A stretch of DNA of 64,000 nt from Geomicrobium halophilum (GTDB lineage Bacteria > Bacillota > Bacilli > Bacillales > Marinococcaceae), in contig NZ_JACHHJ010000005.1 in NCBI RefSeq assembly GCF_014207655.1, forward strand, positions 34,511 through 98,510. Reading direction: 5' to 3'. Within the stretch, counting starts at the first letter, position 1. Every line of letters begins with the position of its first letter. Shown here piece after piece: positions 54,476 to 63,411 of the stretch. The position numbers were made by a program, and so were the translations under genes. The notes under the pieces are model-generated. The model ran no database searches. It was not told the DNA's origin and was given only the letters and a program-made list of their open reading frames with translations.

Positions 54476-55041
54476 GTGACCTGGCCGTTGTTTTTCCTTT
54501 CTGGCTTGCATACTCTCACGTCCTCGCCCAATATCTTTGCAAAATGTTCCTTTCATATAATACTTCTGATTCAAATACACCCCCATTATTCACTATCGAC
54601 TTTTGTGAAGACATATTATTTGATCACAAAAGAGCAATGCTTGCTTTACGTTCATGCGATTTAATTTCTTGATGGCTAATGACAGAATGATATTTGCCAT
54701 GCCTTTTCCCCTTTCGCTGGGGCGGATTCCGTATCCAATGTGTCAGCCAAAATCGAGAAGATAGGAATTTAAGTGATGACGAATGTTCAGACTCCCAGCA
54801 AGTGGTGTTGGTCCTTGATCAACCAATAAGTAGAAATTGCCACTAGTTTCTGAGGCAAATTCTTGCTTTCCTCATAGTCCTCCAGCGTTTTGAGCATCAT
54901 TTCGAATGGGTGGGTATCCAAATGCAAAACGAAAGGTACCAACTTCTCCTCATTAGATTTCCACTCATTTAGCATTGATAAGTACGAATATTGAAATTCA
55001 AAGGAAGGCTTGATCAGTGAATATCTTGTGTTCATTGTCAT
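54476..55041 (-). pseudogene. Decayed GNAT acetyltransferase
   Basis: On the minus strand, ATG55041 opens a frame ending in TYWLIKDQHHLLGV and a stop. In the next frame the text continues as SLNIRHHLNSYLLDFG, a stop, then HIGYGIRPSERGKGMANIIL, the acetyl-CoA motif of GNAT enzymes, then KQALLFCDQ and more stops. These parts form one GNAT gene broken by at least one frameshift and nonsense codons. GGAGGG precedes the start. Confidence 0.8.
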
Positions 55042-55181
55042 CGAATCCCTCCTATCGGTTTAGTCTTGCATACCTCGATTGTAATTGGCTCTTCCAGCTT
55101 TTAAGAACTGATGTTTAGTATTCATTTATGTCGGTAATAAATAAAACAATGGAATTTTATGTCTGGAGGAGGCAGGGTTAT

Positions 55182-56447
55182 ATGAGCTCGACGACAAAGC
55201 AGCTCCCGAAGGAGAAGGGGATTGATCATACGCTTGCCTTGTTAAACGAAGGGTATCGATTTGTTCTCAATCGGCGCGAAAAGAAAGATTCGGATATTGT
55301 GCAGACACGTCTTTTAGGGCAGAAAGTCATTTTGATTAGTGGCGAGGACGCGGCTGAGTTATTTTACGATGAAGATCTTTTTAAACGAAAAAATGTGGCG
55401 CCGAAAAGAGTTGAGAAGTCGCTGTTTGGTGAGAATGGTGTTCAAGGGCTGGATGATGAGGAACATAAACATCGAAAGCTGATGTTTTTATCGTTAATGA
55501 CACCAGAAAGGTTAAAAGATATTGAAAAGATTACGATGAAACATTGGAAAGCCAAGCTTCCGGACTGGAAAATGAAGAACCAAGTTGTATTGTTCGATGA
55601 AGCTGAGGAAGTGATGTGTCGGAGTGCTTGTGAGTGGGCTGGGGTTCCGATCGAAGAAGAGATGGTTGAACAGCGAGCGCAAGAATTCGGTTTCATGATC
55701 GACGCTTTTGGTGGCGTTGGTGAGCGGTATCAACGCGGGAAAAAGGCTCGTCAGAGTTCAGAGAAATGGATTGAAGGAATCATTAAGCAAATTCGCTCTA
55801 AAAAACTCCAGCCACCAGAAAATACGGCAGCTTACGTTATCGCCAATCATCGAGATCGAAAAGGGAAGCTGTTGAATACGCACACGGCTGCAGTAGAACT
55901 GATTAATATATTACGACCGATTGTGGCCATTGGCAGATATGTTGTTTTCGGTGCTCTGGCTATGCATGATTATCCGGAAGAAACGGAGAAGCTGCGTGCT
56001 GGAGATGGAAACTATAATCGTATGTTCGTTCAAGAAATCCGCAGGTATTATCCTTTTACACCTCTTCTAGGTGCTAATGCCCGAAAGGACTTCACATGGA
56101 AAGGATACCCTTTTAAGAAAAACACGCTTGTCATGCTCGATGTATACGGCATTAATCATCACCCTGATCTATGGGACAGACCTAATGAATTCAGGCCGGA
56201 AAGATTCAAAGAATGGGAAGGAAGCCCGTTTGCTTTTGTCCCTCAAGGCGGCGGCGATCATTATATGGGCCATCGCTGCGCAGGAGAATGGATCACCATC
56301 ATGCTCATGCAAGTAAGCCTGGAGTTTCTCATTAACCATGTGGAGTACGAGGTTCCGGAACAAGAGTTGGAATATAGTATGGAACGAATGCCTACGATTC
56401 CGAAAAGCCGATTTATTATGAATCAAATTCAGTCGACAGCTGAATAA
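55182..56447 (+). CDS. CYP152-type P450 fatty acid peroxygenase (CypC/YbdT-like)
   Basis: The 421-aa P450 resembles CypC, the H2O2-driven fatty acid alpha/beta-hydroxylase. The heme motif FVPQGGGDHYMGHRC holds ligand Cys366; EIRRYYPFTPLLG is the ExxR region. An Arg in the RPIVAIGRY helix corresponds to the residue that binds the fatty acid carboxylate in CYP152 enzymes, where the normal Thr is missing. ATG55182 follows GGAGGAGG at about 9 nt; ATG55128 lacks this. No redox partner is linked, as expected for a peroxygenase. Confidence 0.92.
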   Translation: MSSTTKQLPKEKGIDHTLALLNEGYRFVLNRREKKDSDIVQTRLLGQKVILISGEDAAELFYDEDLFKRKNVAPKRVEKSLFGENGVQGLDDEEHKHRKLMFLSLMTPERLKDIEKITMKHWKAKLPDWKMKNQVVLFDEAEEVMCRSACEWAGVPIEEEMVEQRAQEFGFMIDAFGGVGERYQRGKKARQSSEKWIEGIIKQIRSKKLQPPENTAAYVIANHRDRKGKLLNTHTAAVELINILRPIVAIGRYVVFGALAMHDYPEETEKLRAGDGNYNRMFVQEIRRYYPFTPLLGANARKDFTWKGYPFKKNTLVMLDVYGINHHPDLWDRPNEFRPERFKEWEGSPFAFVPQGGGDHYMGHRCAGEWITIMLMQVSLEFLINHVEYEVPEQELEYSMERMPTIPKSRFIMNQIQSTAE

Positions 56448-56459
56448 GGTTACAGAGAA

Positions 56460-56488
56460 GGCAGGCCGAAATAGGTCCTGTCTTTTTT
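56460..56488 (+). terminator. Terminator after the P450 gene
   Basis: GGCAGG pairs with CCTGTC (one G-T pair), followed by six T. Confidence 0.75.
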
Positions 56489-56592
56489 GAGCTCCTCAGG
56501 GAGGCTCATTTCTACACTATCAAAAAGGAAGCGTTTGAAATACAATAGCATTATTGAAGCATGCTAAATCAAGAAAGTAAGAGGGTGTAGTT

Positions 56593-57237
56593 ATGGGGAA
56601 AGTTTTTATATTTGATATGGATGGGGTCATTATTGATAGTGAGCCTATTCATCAAAAAATTGAACAAGAAACAGCCGCGCAGCTTGGCGTTCAATTGGAA
56701 CCGGAAAGGCTGGAGTCCTATACAGGAATGCGGCCAAAGGATATGTGGGCATCGATTATAAACGAAGAAAAACTAAAGGTAGAACTTGAAAGTGTATTAC
56801 CCGAAGTGGAGCAGAGGAAGGTCGAGGCGATAGGAGGGAGTGACCTTGTGCCAATCCCTGGAGTTGTCCCCTTATTAAGGGAATTAAAGCGTAATCAGTA
56901 CCTGATCGCAGTGGCTTCATCTTCAGCGTATCCATTGATTGATGCGGTTTTAAGAAAGTTCTCTATCCATCATTACTTCGATTGTATTGTAAGTGGGGAT
57001 GATATTGAGAGCGGAAAGCCGGCGCCCGATATTTATCTTGAAGCAGCAGAACAGCTGAACGTTCATCCGTCCCAATGCACGGCCCTGGAAGACTCTACAA
57101 ATGGTGTTTCTTCGGCAAACACTGCCGGTATGACGACCATCGGGTATAAAAGCCCTGAAGCTGGTGAACAGGATGTAAGCCATGCAGATCACGTTGTTGA
57201 TCACATAAATAAAGTTCAGTCGTTGCTATCTTTGTAG
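56593..57237 (+). CDS. HAD-superfamily hydrolase (beta-phosphoglucomutase-like)
   Basis: The 214-aa HAD subfamily IA protein has motif I DMDGVIIDSEP, motif II AVASSSAYPLI, the motif III Lys in ESGKPAPDIYLEAA and motif IV EDSTNGVSSA. It is a phosphatase or mutase acting on a small sugar phosphate; the substrate is unknown. GTAAGAGGGTG precedes ATG56593. The tandem repeat array begins about 50 bp after the stop. Confidence 0.85.
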   Translation: MGKVFIFDMDGVIIDSEPIHQKIEQETAAQLGVQLEPERLESYTGMRPKDMWASIINEEKLKVELESVLPEVEQRKVEAIGGSDLVPIPGVVPLLRELKRNQYLIAVASSSAYPLIDAVLRKFSIHHYFDCIVSGDDIESGKPAPDIYLEAAEQLNVHPSQCTALEDSTNGVSSANTAGMTTIGYKSPEAGEQDVSHADHVVDHINKVQSLLSL

Positions 57238-57284
57238 CTTTTATATCGAGATAAGGAGCTACCCCATAAAAGATTTTTGATTTC

Positions 57285-57552
57285 TTAGGCCGCAGCGCCG
57301 AATTAATGTGCGGAAGCGCCGAATTCCTAGGCCGCAGCGCCGAATTAATGTGCGGAAGCGCCGAATTCCTAGGCCGCAGCGCCGAATTAATGTACAGAAG
57401 CGCCGAATTCCTAGACCGCAGCGCCGAATTAATGTGCGGAAGCGCCGAATTCCTAGGCCGCAGCGCCGAATTAATGTACGGAAGCGCCGAATTCCTAGGC
57501 CGCAGCGCCGAATTAATGTACGGAAGCATTCCTAGGTCACAGCGCCGAATAA
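57285..57552. repeat. 42-bp tandem repeat array made of two 21-bp halves
   Basis: About six copies of a 42-bp unit consist of two 21-bp halves, each starting CGCCGAATT: CGCCGAATTAATGTGCGGAAG and CGCCGAATTCCTAGGCCGCAG, with small changes. The last unit is shortened. The period being a multiple of three leaves several frames open on both strands, but none has a ribosome site. The shared CGCCGAAT core links it to the array at the left edge. Confidence 0.95.
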
Positions 57553-57644
57553 ATCATTACTAGCTAGGAAAAAGCATAAAAAGTGAGGCCATAGCCTAAA
57601 TATAGGCCATTGGCCGCTGCGTCACACCTAAGCTGTACATTCAA

Positions 57645-57680
57645 TAAAAAATCCGTTGCAATCGTTACAACGGATTTTTT
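57645..57680. terminator. Palindromic terminator after the repeat array
   Basis: AAAAATCCGTTG pairs with CAACGGATTTTT around a 10-nt loop, with T-runs on both strands. Confidence 0.88.
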
Positions 57681-57707
57681 AAGGGCGATTTTTTGTTTTT
57701 AAATGCG

Positions 57708-57976
57708 TGTTCAAAAAGGAGGACAAAACGAGCTGATGAGTTTGAGAAGACGCAGCTGCGAGCATCCTGCTTACACCACGAAAGCATTCACTTCTCACGA
57801 AGGAAAAGGGGGTTGCTTTTTCGAGGAGCAAAGCCCCAGCTGGCCGCTTCGTAAGCGTTCCTTCGCACGACGAAAAAGCGGTTTTCCTTTTCGAAGATAC
57901 GGTTTTCATACATGAGACGCGCAGAAGCAAGTCGACGAAGAAATACGACCGCTATTTTTCCTGGACTTTTTGAACA
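57708..57976. mobile_element. MITE-like element with 11-bp terminal inverted repeats
   Basis: A 269-bp stretch is bounded by a perfect inverted repeat, TGTTCAAAAAG (57708-57718) and CTTTTTGAACA (57966-57976). It contains no credible gene. It lies 7 bp past the stop of the amidase gene. The size and ends fit a miniature transposable element or intergenic repeat, but a second copy was not found in the window, so the class is uncertain. Confidence 0.5.
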
Positions 57977-57982
57977 TCCTCT

Positions 57983-58852
57983 TTAATAATTTTTAATTCC
58001 CGTTACAATGCTTGAGGCGGCCTGATTACGAAATGAGTCCGTTCTAAGCAGGCTGGCATCTTGACCATTTGTAACAAAACCTAATTCCACTAATGCCGAA
58101 GGCATGGTTGTGGTTCGTAAAACATAGAAGTTACTTTCAATAATTCCTCGATCAATCGTTTCCACTCCATCAGTGATTTGCATTTGAAGCGTATTTGCCA
58201 AGTTTCTACTTTCTTGACTTCCAGAACTGTAATAGGTTTCGATGCCTCGAGCAAAGTTTGATGTCGATGCATTGGCGTGAATACTAACAAAAAGATCAGC
58301 CCCTGACTGATTTGCGACGGTTGCACGCTCTGCTAAGCTCGTAGTTGCATCCGTAGAACGAGTAAGGGTGACATCAATACCTTCGTTTTTTAATTGCGCC
58401 TCTACTCGTTGAGCAACGTCCAAGGTGATCTCCTTTTCTTGGAGATTATGGCCTAAAGCACCTGGATCAACCCCTCCATGGCCAGGATCCAAAACAATAT
58501 GCTGTATGTGCCCGGCGCCTGGACTTCCCTCCATATCATTGGAAGGGTTTGATCCATTTCCAGCACTTTCAGATCCTTCCGAAGTTATAAAATCTGTACT
58601 TATGTACCCGAGTTGACCTTTATAAGTGATTTGTCCCCAACCATCATCGACTGCAATGTACTCCACACGTTCATTTGGCTCTAAACTACCAATAATGTTC
58701 GCGGTCTCACTGGGATTTTCCCTCACGTTTAAGGATGATTGACTGTTCACCTCGCCCATTTGATGAGCCTTAGCATCCGACATGCTAGTAATGAAACTGA
58801 CGATAAATGTGAAAAATAAAATCATAAATAAATTTGGGAATTTCTTTGTCAT
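57983..58852 (-). CDS. Secreted SH3b-Amidase_3 cell wall hydrolase
   Basis: The 289-aa protein has a signal peptide, an SH3b domain (LNVRENPSETANIIGSL ... YISTDFI, about residues 40-90), a Ser/Gly-rich linker and a C-terminal Amidase_3 domain. Zinc ligands are in LDPGHGG, LQEKEI and SIHANA, and the catalytic Glu is in LVELGFV. It would cleave peptidoglycan at the muramoyl-alanine bond outside the cell. ATG58852 follows GGAGG; ATG58864 overlaps that site. Confidence 0.92.
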   Translation of the reverse strand: MTKKFPNLFMILFFTFIVSFITSMSDAKAHQMGEVNSQSSLNVRENPSETANIIGSLEPNERVEYIAVDDGWGQITYKGQLGYISTDFITSEGSESAGNGSNPSNDMEGSPGAGHIQHIVLDPGHGGVDPGALGHNLQEKEITLDVAQRVEAQLKNEGIDVTLTRSTDATTSLAERATVANQSGADLFVSIHANASTSNFARGIETYYSSGSQESRNLANTLQMQITDGVETIDRGIIESNFYVLRTTTMPSALVELGFVTNGQDASLLRTDSFRNQAASSIVTGIKNY

Positions 58853-58864
58853 TATTTCCTCCAT

Positions 58865-59190
58865 ATGCCATTTCAGCGATTATATTAAAATATATATAAT
58901 AATTTACATTTATGGATAAATTTAGTCAACCTATAAGGTGGAAAATTCTTTCAACAGGACTTTTGACGGAAAAACTTTAATCGGGGTTGTGAGCCGTACG
59001 CTAACGGAGAATCGAACGTACAAAACGGCCAAACATGTCCCCTTCTCAAACACCTTCCCTTGTTTTGTCGCGATTTATGTTATATCGTAATATTTTGGGT
59101 ATCTTTTAACTAACAGAGGAACTATCCCTAACGATCTGATCCATGAATGGGGGGTAACCAGTTTAGATCGACGAGATTGGAGGGTTTGTT
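58865..59190. other. Divergent intergenic region between the amidase and gltS genes
   Basis: A possible minus-strand promoter for the amidase is TTGACT (58929-58924), a 17-bp spacer and TAAATT (58906-58901). Otherwise I see no RNA, operator or repeat in this 326-bp stretch. Confidence 0.45.
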
Positions 59191-60534
59191 TTGTCTCTTG
59201 AAGACCTAACCATTGACATAGGTTTAATGTCATTGCTTTTACTTATCGGTATTTTAATACGCGCAAAAGTAAGGATGATTCAGAAGCTATTTATTCCTGC
59301 GAGTTTTATTGCAGGATTGTTGGGGTTAACTTTTGGTCCTAATGGCTTTGGGCTTCTTCCTTTTTCTAACTTTATAGGTGACTACCCGACCATTTTAATC
59401 GCCGTTGTTTTTGCGGCAATTCCCCTAGGGGCTGCAAAAATCAACTGGAAAGAAAAATTTGGCCGTGTACGTAACATGTGGCTCTATTCCATGACGATCA
59501 CATTGTTAATGTGGCCGGCAGGGATTGTGGCGACGTACCTCTTTATCGGTCATATTTGGGATCTTCCACCTGGATTTGGTTTTGCACTTGGAGCAGGATT
59601 TGTCGGGGGTCATGGGACAGCTGCAGCCGTTGGTGAAATCTTTAGTGCCCAAGGGTGGCAGGAAATTACGGACATTGGATATACTGCGGCGACAGTGGGT
59701 CTGCTGGCGGCAGTTCTCGGCGGTCTTATCATTATCAAAAGAAATACACGTCGGAAACAGACAAATTTTATTTCTGATTTTCAAGATCTTCCTTCCGATT
59801 TACGGACAGGACTGATCAGAAAAGAAGATCGTGAATCTGCTGGTCATGACACCGTTTCCAGCAACAACGTTGATCCGTTATTTTTTCATGTTGCGATCAT
59901 TGGGGCAGTCGTTGTGGTGAGCTATTTTCTCCAACAAATGTTGAATGCCAATTTTCCTGAATTGTCGTTTCCATTGTTAAGTTTAGCTTTTATCATCGGC
60001 TTGATTGCACAATTTTTTCTTAGAAAAAGCAAGGCCAATTATTACGTTGATAAGAGAACTATTAATCGTGTTGGGGGAACAGCCACTGATTTAATCGTAG
60101 TTTTCGGGATTACGTCCATCGATTTAGCCATCGTTTCTGAATACATGATTCCGCTTATTGTCTTATTTATCTTTGGTGTCATATGGGCATACCTTATTTT
60201 ACATTTTGTTGCAGTGCGCGTTTTTCATCAAGACTGGTTTGAGAATGGGATTTTTGGTTTTGGCTGGTCGACAGGCACAGTAGCCATGGGGGTTGCTCTG
60301 TTGCGGATTGTTGATCCTGATTCAAAAAGTACGACATTGGATGATTATGCGCTCGGGTATATAGGAATGGTACCTGTGGAAGTTGCCATTATCACATTTG
60401 GTCCTGTTCTGATTATTTCTGGTTTTAGTTTCCCATTTATGCTAAGCCTCCTTCTTATTTGGGTGTTGCTTATCGTTTTTGCTTCGAAAATGGGCTGGTT
60501 GGTTTCGAAAGATAAAATTGAAGAGAGAAATTAA
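59191..60534 (+). CDS. gltS: GltS-family sodium/glutamate symporter
   Basis: The 447-aa polytopic membrane protein resembles GltS, a sodium-dependent glutamate carrier. It has two half-repeats with re-entrant-type Gly-rich loops (ALGAGFVGGHGTAAAVGEIF and GIFGFGWSTGTVAMGVALLRI). About eleven to twelve helices are evident. TTG59191 follows GGAGGG. The exact substrate is uncertain because the protein is longer than E. coli GltS (401 aa). Confidence 0.85.
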   Translation: MSLEDLTIDIGLMSLLLLIGILIRAKVRMIQKLFIPASFIAGLLGLTFGPNGFGLLPFSNFIGDYPTILIAVVFAAIPLGAAKINWKEKFGRVRNMWLYSMTITLLMWPAGIVATYLFIGHIWDLPPGFGFALGAGFVGGHGTAAAVGEIFSAQGWQEITDIGYTAATVGLLAAVLGGLIIIKRNTRRKQTNFISDFQDLPSDLRTGLIRKEDRESAGHDTVSSNNVDPLFFHVAIIGAVVVVSYFLQQMLNANFPELSFPLLSLAFIIGLIAQFFLRKSKANYYVDKRTINRVGGTATDLIVVFGITSIDLAIVSEYMIPLIVLFIFGVIWAYLILHFVAVRVFHQDWFENGIFGFGWSTGTVAMGVALLRIVDPDSKSTTLDDYALGYIGMVPVEVAIITFGPVLIISGFSFPFMLSLLLIWVLLIVFASKMGWLVSKDKIEERN

Positions 60535-60548
60535 GCTGGGGTGATAGT

Positions 60549-62054
60549 ATGTGTGGTATTTTTGCCATGACGGGAAAGTTAGACGCTGATCGAATGAACC
60601 GTGTACTACAATCCATGAGCCATCGTGGCCCAGACGAGGGGGACGATACGTTATTGGACTCTTTTCATTTAGGACATCAGCGGTTGTCCGTTGTAGGCGT
60701 GGACGAAGGGAAGCAACCGATTGCAAACGAAAACAAGAAAAAGTGGATTGTTGCGAATGGGGAGATTTACAATTACAGGGCTTTGCAAAAACAACTTCCT
60801 GACACCGTTCATTTTTTAACTAAATCGGATAGTGAAGTCCCACTGAAATGGTATGAAGAAGAAGGTCCCCAAGCGGTTCAACGTTTGGACGGCATGTTTG
60901 CGTTCGTTATCGTCGATGCAGAAGAGGAAACCTTTATGGCTGCCCGCGATACACTTGGCATTAAGCCTTTGTATTACGGCAAAGATCATCAAGGAAACAT
61001 GATCTTCGCCTCCGAGCTAAAGACCCTATATGTAGTAACGGAAGATGTACATGAATTCCCTCCTGGCCATTATTACACGCCAGAGGAGGGGTTTGTTGCT
61101 TACAGACATATCCGGCAACCAGAAAGGGAAAACATCTATCCTGAACATGAAGTGCCGCAAATGATGAAAGGCATTCGTGATCATTTAGGTCAAGCCGTTG
61201 AGAAAAGACTAATGGCAGACGTGGAAGTGGGGGTCTTGCTTAGCGGTGGGTTAGATAGCAGTTTAATTGCGTTGCTTGCGCATGAGCGCCGCAAAAAGGG
61301 GAGACCGCTGAAATCATTTTGCGTTGGCAGTGAAGACAGTGAAGATGTGAAACGGGCGCGGCAAGTGGCTGAAGAAATTGGAACGGAGCATTACGAATAC
61401 ATTTATACAGAACAGGAGCTCATTGATCATTTGCCGGAAGTGATCTATCACTTGGAATCTTTTGATTCCTCGCTCGTCCGCAGCGCCATTCCCACCTTTT
61501 TTGTGTCAAAATTGGCAGCCAAACACGTAAAAGTGATTCTTTCCGGAGAAGGAGCAGATGAATTATTCTCCGGCTACCACTATCTGAAAGGGATCCAGGA
61601 TACACCGAGTTTGAATAAAGAATTGGTACGGATCATTAATACATTGCATAACATCAACTTGCAACGAGCGGATCGAATGAGCATGGCCCATTCATTGGAG
61701 CTCCGTGTGCCGTTTCTGGATTTAGATCTGATGGAATATGCGCTGAAGATTCCAGCTGAATTAAAATTGACGGACAATGATGTTGAAAAATGGATTTTGA
61801 GAAAAGCCTACGATGGTAGACTTGCAGACAATATTATTTGGAGAGATAAAGCAGAGTTTTCTGAGGGGAGCGGAGCTCTTGATATTCTTGAAAATTACGC
61901 AGAAGATCAATTCAGCCAAGAACAAGTAGAACAGGCTAATGCAGAAAACGAATGGGTGCGCTCCAAACAGGAGCTATTGTACTATACGATCTTCAAGAAA
62001 TATTTTCCTGAAAAATCGATCTTATCCACAGTTGGACACTGGGCCACCACCTAA
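60549..62054 (+). CDS. asnB: Asparagine synthetase (glutamine-hydrolysing)
   Basis: The 501-aa two-domain enzyme makes asparagine from aspartate, glutamine and ATP. The N-terminal glutaminase has Cys2 (MCGIFA), HRGPDEG and VANGEIYN; the C-terminal synthetase has the ATP P-loop LLSGGLDSSLIA and SGEGADELF. The length is shorter than B. subtilis AsnB (632 aa) and nearer E. coli AsnB (554 aa). It starts 14 bp after gltS, so glutamate import and asparagine synthesis may be cotranscribed. Confidence 0.92.
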   Translation: MCGIFAMTGKLDADRMNRVLQSMSHRGPDEGDDTLLDSFHLGHQRLSVVGVDEGKQPIANENKKKWIVANGEIYNYRALQKQLPDTVHFLTKSDSEVPLKWYEEEGPQAVQRLDGMFAFVIVDAEEETFMAARDTLGIKPLYYGKDHQGNMIFASELKTLYVVTEDVHEFPPGHYYTPEEGFVAYRHIRQPERENIYPEHEVPQMMKGIRDHLGQAVEKRLMADVEVGVLLSGGLDSSLIALLAHERRKKGRPLKSFCVGSEDSEDVKRARQVAEEIGTEHYEYIYTEQELIDHLPEVIYHLESFDSSLVRSAIPTFFVSKLAAKHVKVILSGEGADELFSGYHYLKGIQDTPSLNKELVRIINTLHNINLQRADRMSMAHSLELRVPFLDLDLMEYALKIPAELKLTDNDVEKWILRKAYDGRLADNIIWRDKAEFSEGSGALDILENYAEDQFSQEQVEQANAENEWVRSKQELLYYTIFKKYFPEKSILSTVGHWATT

Positions 62055-62056
62055 CG

Positions 62057-62104
62057 AAAAACGAGTATGGGGTATGCGGGAAGCCCCTCATGCTCGTTTT
62101 TAAA
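62057..62104 (+). terminator. Terminator after asnB
   Basis: AAAAACGAG pairs with CTCGTTTTT, with GGGG/CCCC inside, and ends in T residues. Confidence 0.85.
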
Positions 62105-62166
62105 CGGCCACCAGTTATTTTACCTAAAAGCGTTGTTACAGCCCCCCATCCTGGAAATGATCTCGT

Positions 62167-62377
62167 CTATCGGTTCAGAGAAATCTGTTCTGGCATCTCT
62201 TCTTCTGATTCAGTACTGAAGTCCTCTAGAGAGACGCACCATTTCTCTAAGCGCCCCCCTATCCCGATTTCTAAGGCTGAAGGGTCAAAAGCAAGGTCGC
62301 TCACAACTTTTTGGGGGGCTTTGCAATTGTTCTTGGCGTTCAGCAACCTCGTCCAGCGCTTCCCTGTTTTTGAATGA
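62167..62377 (-). pseudogene. Possible decayed minus-strand gene
   Basis: In minus-strand frames a coding-like run FKNREALDEVAERQEQLQSP shifts to VVSDLAFDPSALEIGIGGRL and WCVSLEDFSTESEEEMPEQ before a stop at 62167. No start or family is recognised. The overlapping 95-codon plus-strand frame has no ribosome site. Confidence 0.25.
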
Positions 62378-62439
62378 ATGTTTGATGAACTGTTATACTT
62401 TTCTCGGCTACTTGCTTAATGAAGAGGGGTGGATGGGGT

Positions 62440-63411
62440 ATGCGTTTGGGTATCTTGGATCAAATCCCGAAATCAAAAGGGAGAAGCGCAGAGGAAACTG
62501 TTGCAGAGACGCTTGCCACTGTGCAATATGCCGAAAAGTTAGGGTATGAACGCTATTGGTTTGCAGAGCACCATGCGACAAAGGGGATGTTATCAAGTTC
62601 TCCGGAAATGATGATGGCTGCAGCAGCAAGTCGTACGGGCTCTATTCACGTAGGCAGTGGCGGGATTTTGCTTCCTCAATATAGTGCTTATAAAGTAGCG
62701 GCACAGCTGCTTCAACTTCAAGCGCTCTTTCCCGGAAGGATTGATGCAGGGGTTGGTCGTTCCCCGGGAGGTGCCGAGAGGGTTCGGTCGGCACTTGCCG
62801 ATGGAAAAGAGAATCAACCCGCCGAGTATCCAGATAAACTTGAAGATCTTGCCCGCTACATCAATGGTGAGCAAGTGAAAGGAGTTCGGGCGACGCCGCG
62901 AACAGAAGAAGCTCCAGCCCTTTATTCATTGGGGCTTGGGGAAAATAGCGCGGAGCTTGCTGCTAGCCTTGGCGTCGGCTACGTTTATGGCCATTTTATT
63001 AACCCGGCACGGGGGCAAGCCGCCCATGACATCTATCAACAACAATTTACCTCGGGAGTCATGCGTTCCCCCCATGCGTTAACAGCGATTTTTATTGTAT
63101 GCGGAGAGTCTGACGAGCACGCAGAAAATCTGGCCATTAGCCAAGATGTTTGGCTGTTACGAACGGAGAAAGGATTGGACAGCCGTGTCCCGAGTGTACA
63201 AGAAGCGAAATTTGCCAAACGTACGAAACAAGATCAAAAGAAAATCAAAGAGAACCGCAAGCGGATGATTATCGGCGGTCCTCATACTGCGAAAGAAGAA
63301 TTGAAGAGACTTGCAGAACGATATCAAAACGATGATTGGTTGCTCCTCACAAACATCTACGATGTTGAAGAGAAAAGACGATCATTTGAAAGGATCGCTT
63401 CTCTATTTTGA
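62440..63411 (+). CDS. Luciferase-like (LLM) flavin-dependent oxidoreductase
   Basis: The 323-aa protein belongs to the bacterial luciferase-like monooxygenases of the MsnO8/YceB group. It starts RLGILDQIPKSKGRSAEETV, has YERYWFAEHHATKG, GSGGILLPQYSAYKVAAQL, and FPGRIDAGVGRSPGG. It uses reduced flavin to oxidise an unknown substrate. ATG62440 is preferred to 62419, with GGATGGGG upstream. The 3' end overlaps the next, opposing gene by 9 bp. Confidence 0.9.
   Translation: MRLGILDQIPKSKGRSAEETVAETLATVQYAEKLGYERYWFAEHHATKGMLSSSPEMMMAAAASRTGSIHVGSGGILLPQYSAYKVAAQLLQLQALFPGRIDAGVGRSPGGAERVRSALADGKENQPAEYPDKLEDLARYINGEQVKGVRATPRTEEAPALYSLGLGENSAELAASLGVGYVYGHFINPARGQAAHDIYQQQFTSGVMRSPHALTAIFIVCGESDEHAENLAISQDVWLLRTEKGLDSRVPSVQEAKFAKRTKQDQKKIKENRKRMIIGGPHTAKEELKRLAERYQNDDWLLLTNIYDVEEKRRSFERIASLF

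Noticed and set aside
57095-57563. Several long ORFs across the 42-bp repeats
   Set aside because: The period is a multiple of three, so many frames stay open by repetition alone; none has a ribosome site.
62090-62377. 95-aa plus-strand ORF after asnB
   Set aside because: It starts inside the asnB terminator and has no ribosome site; the minus strand shows more coding-like text.
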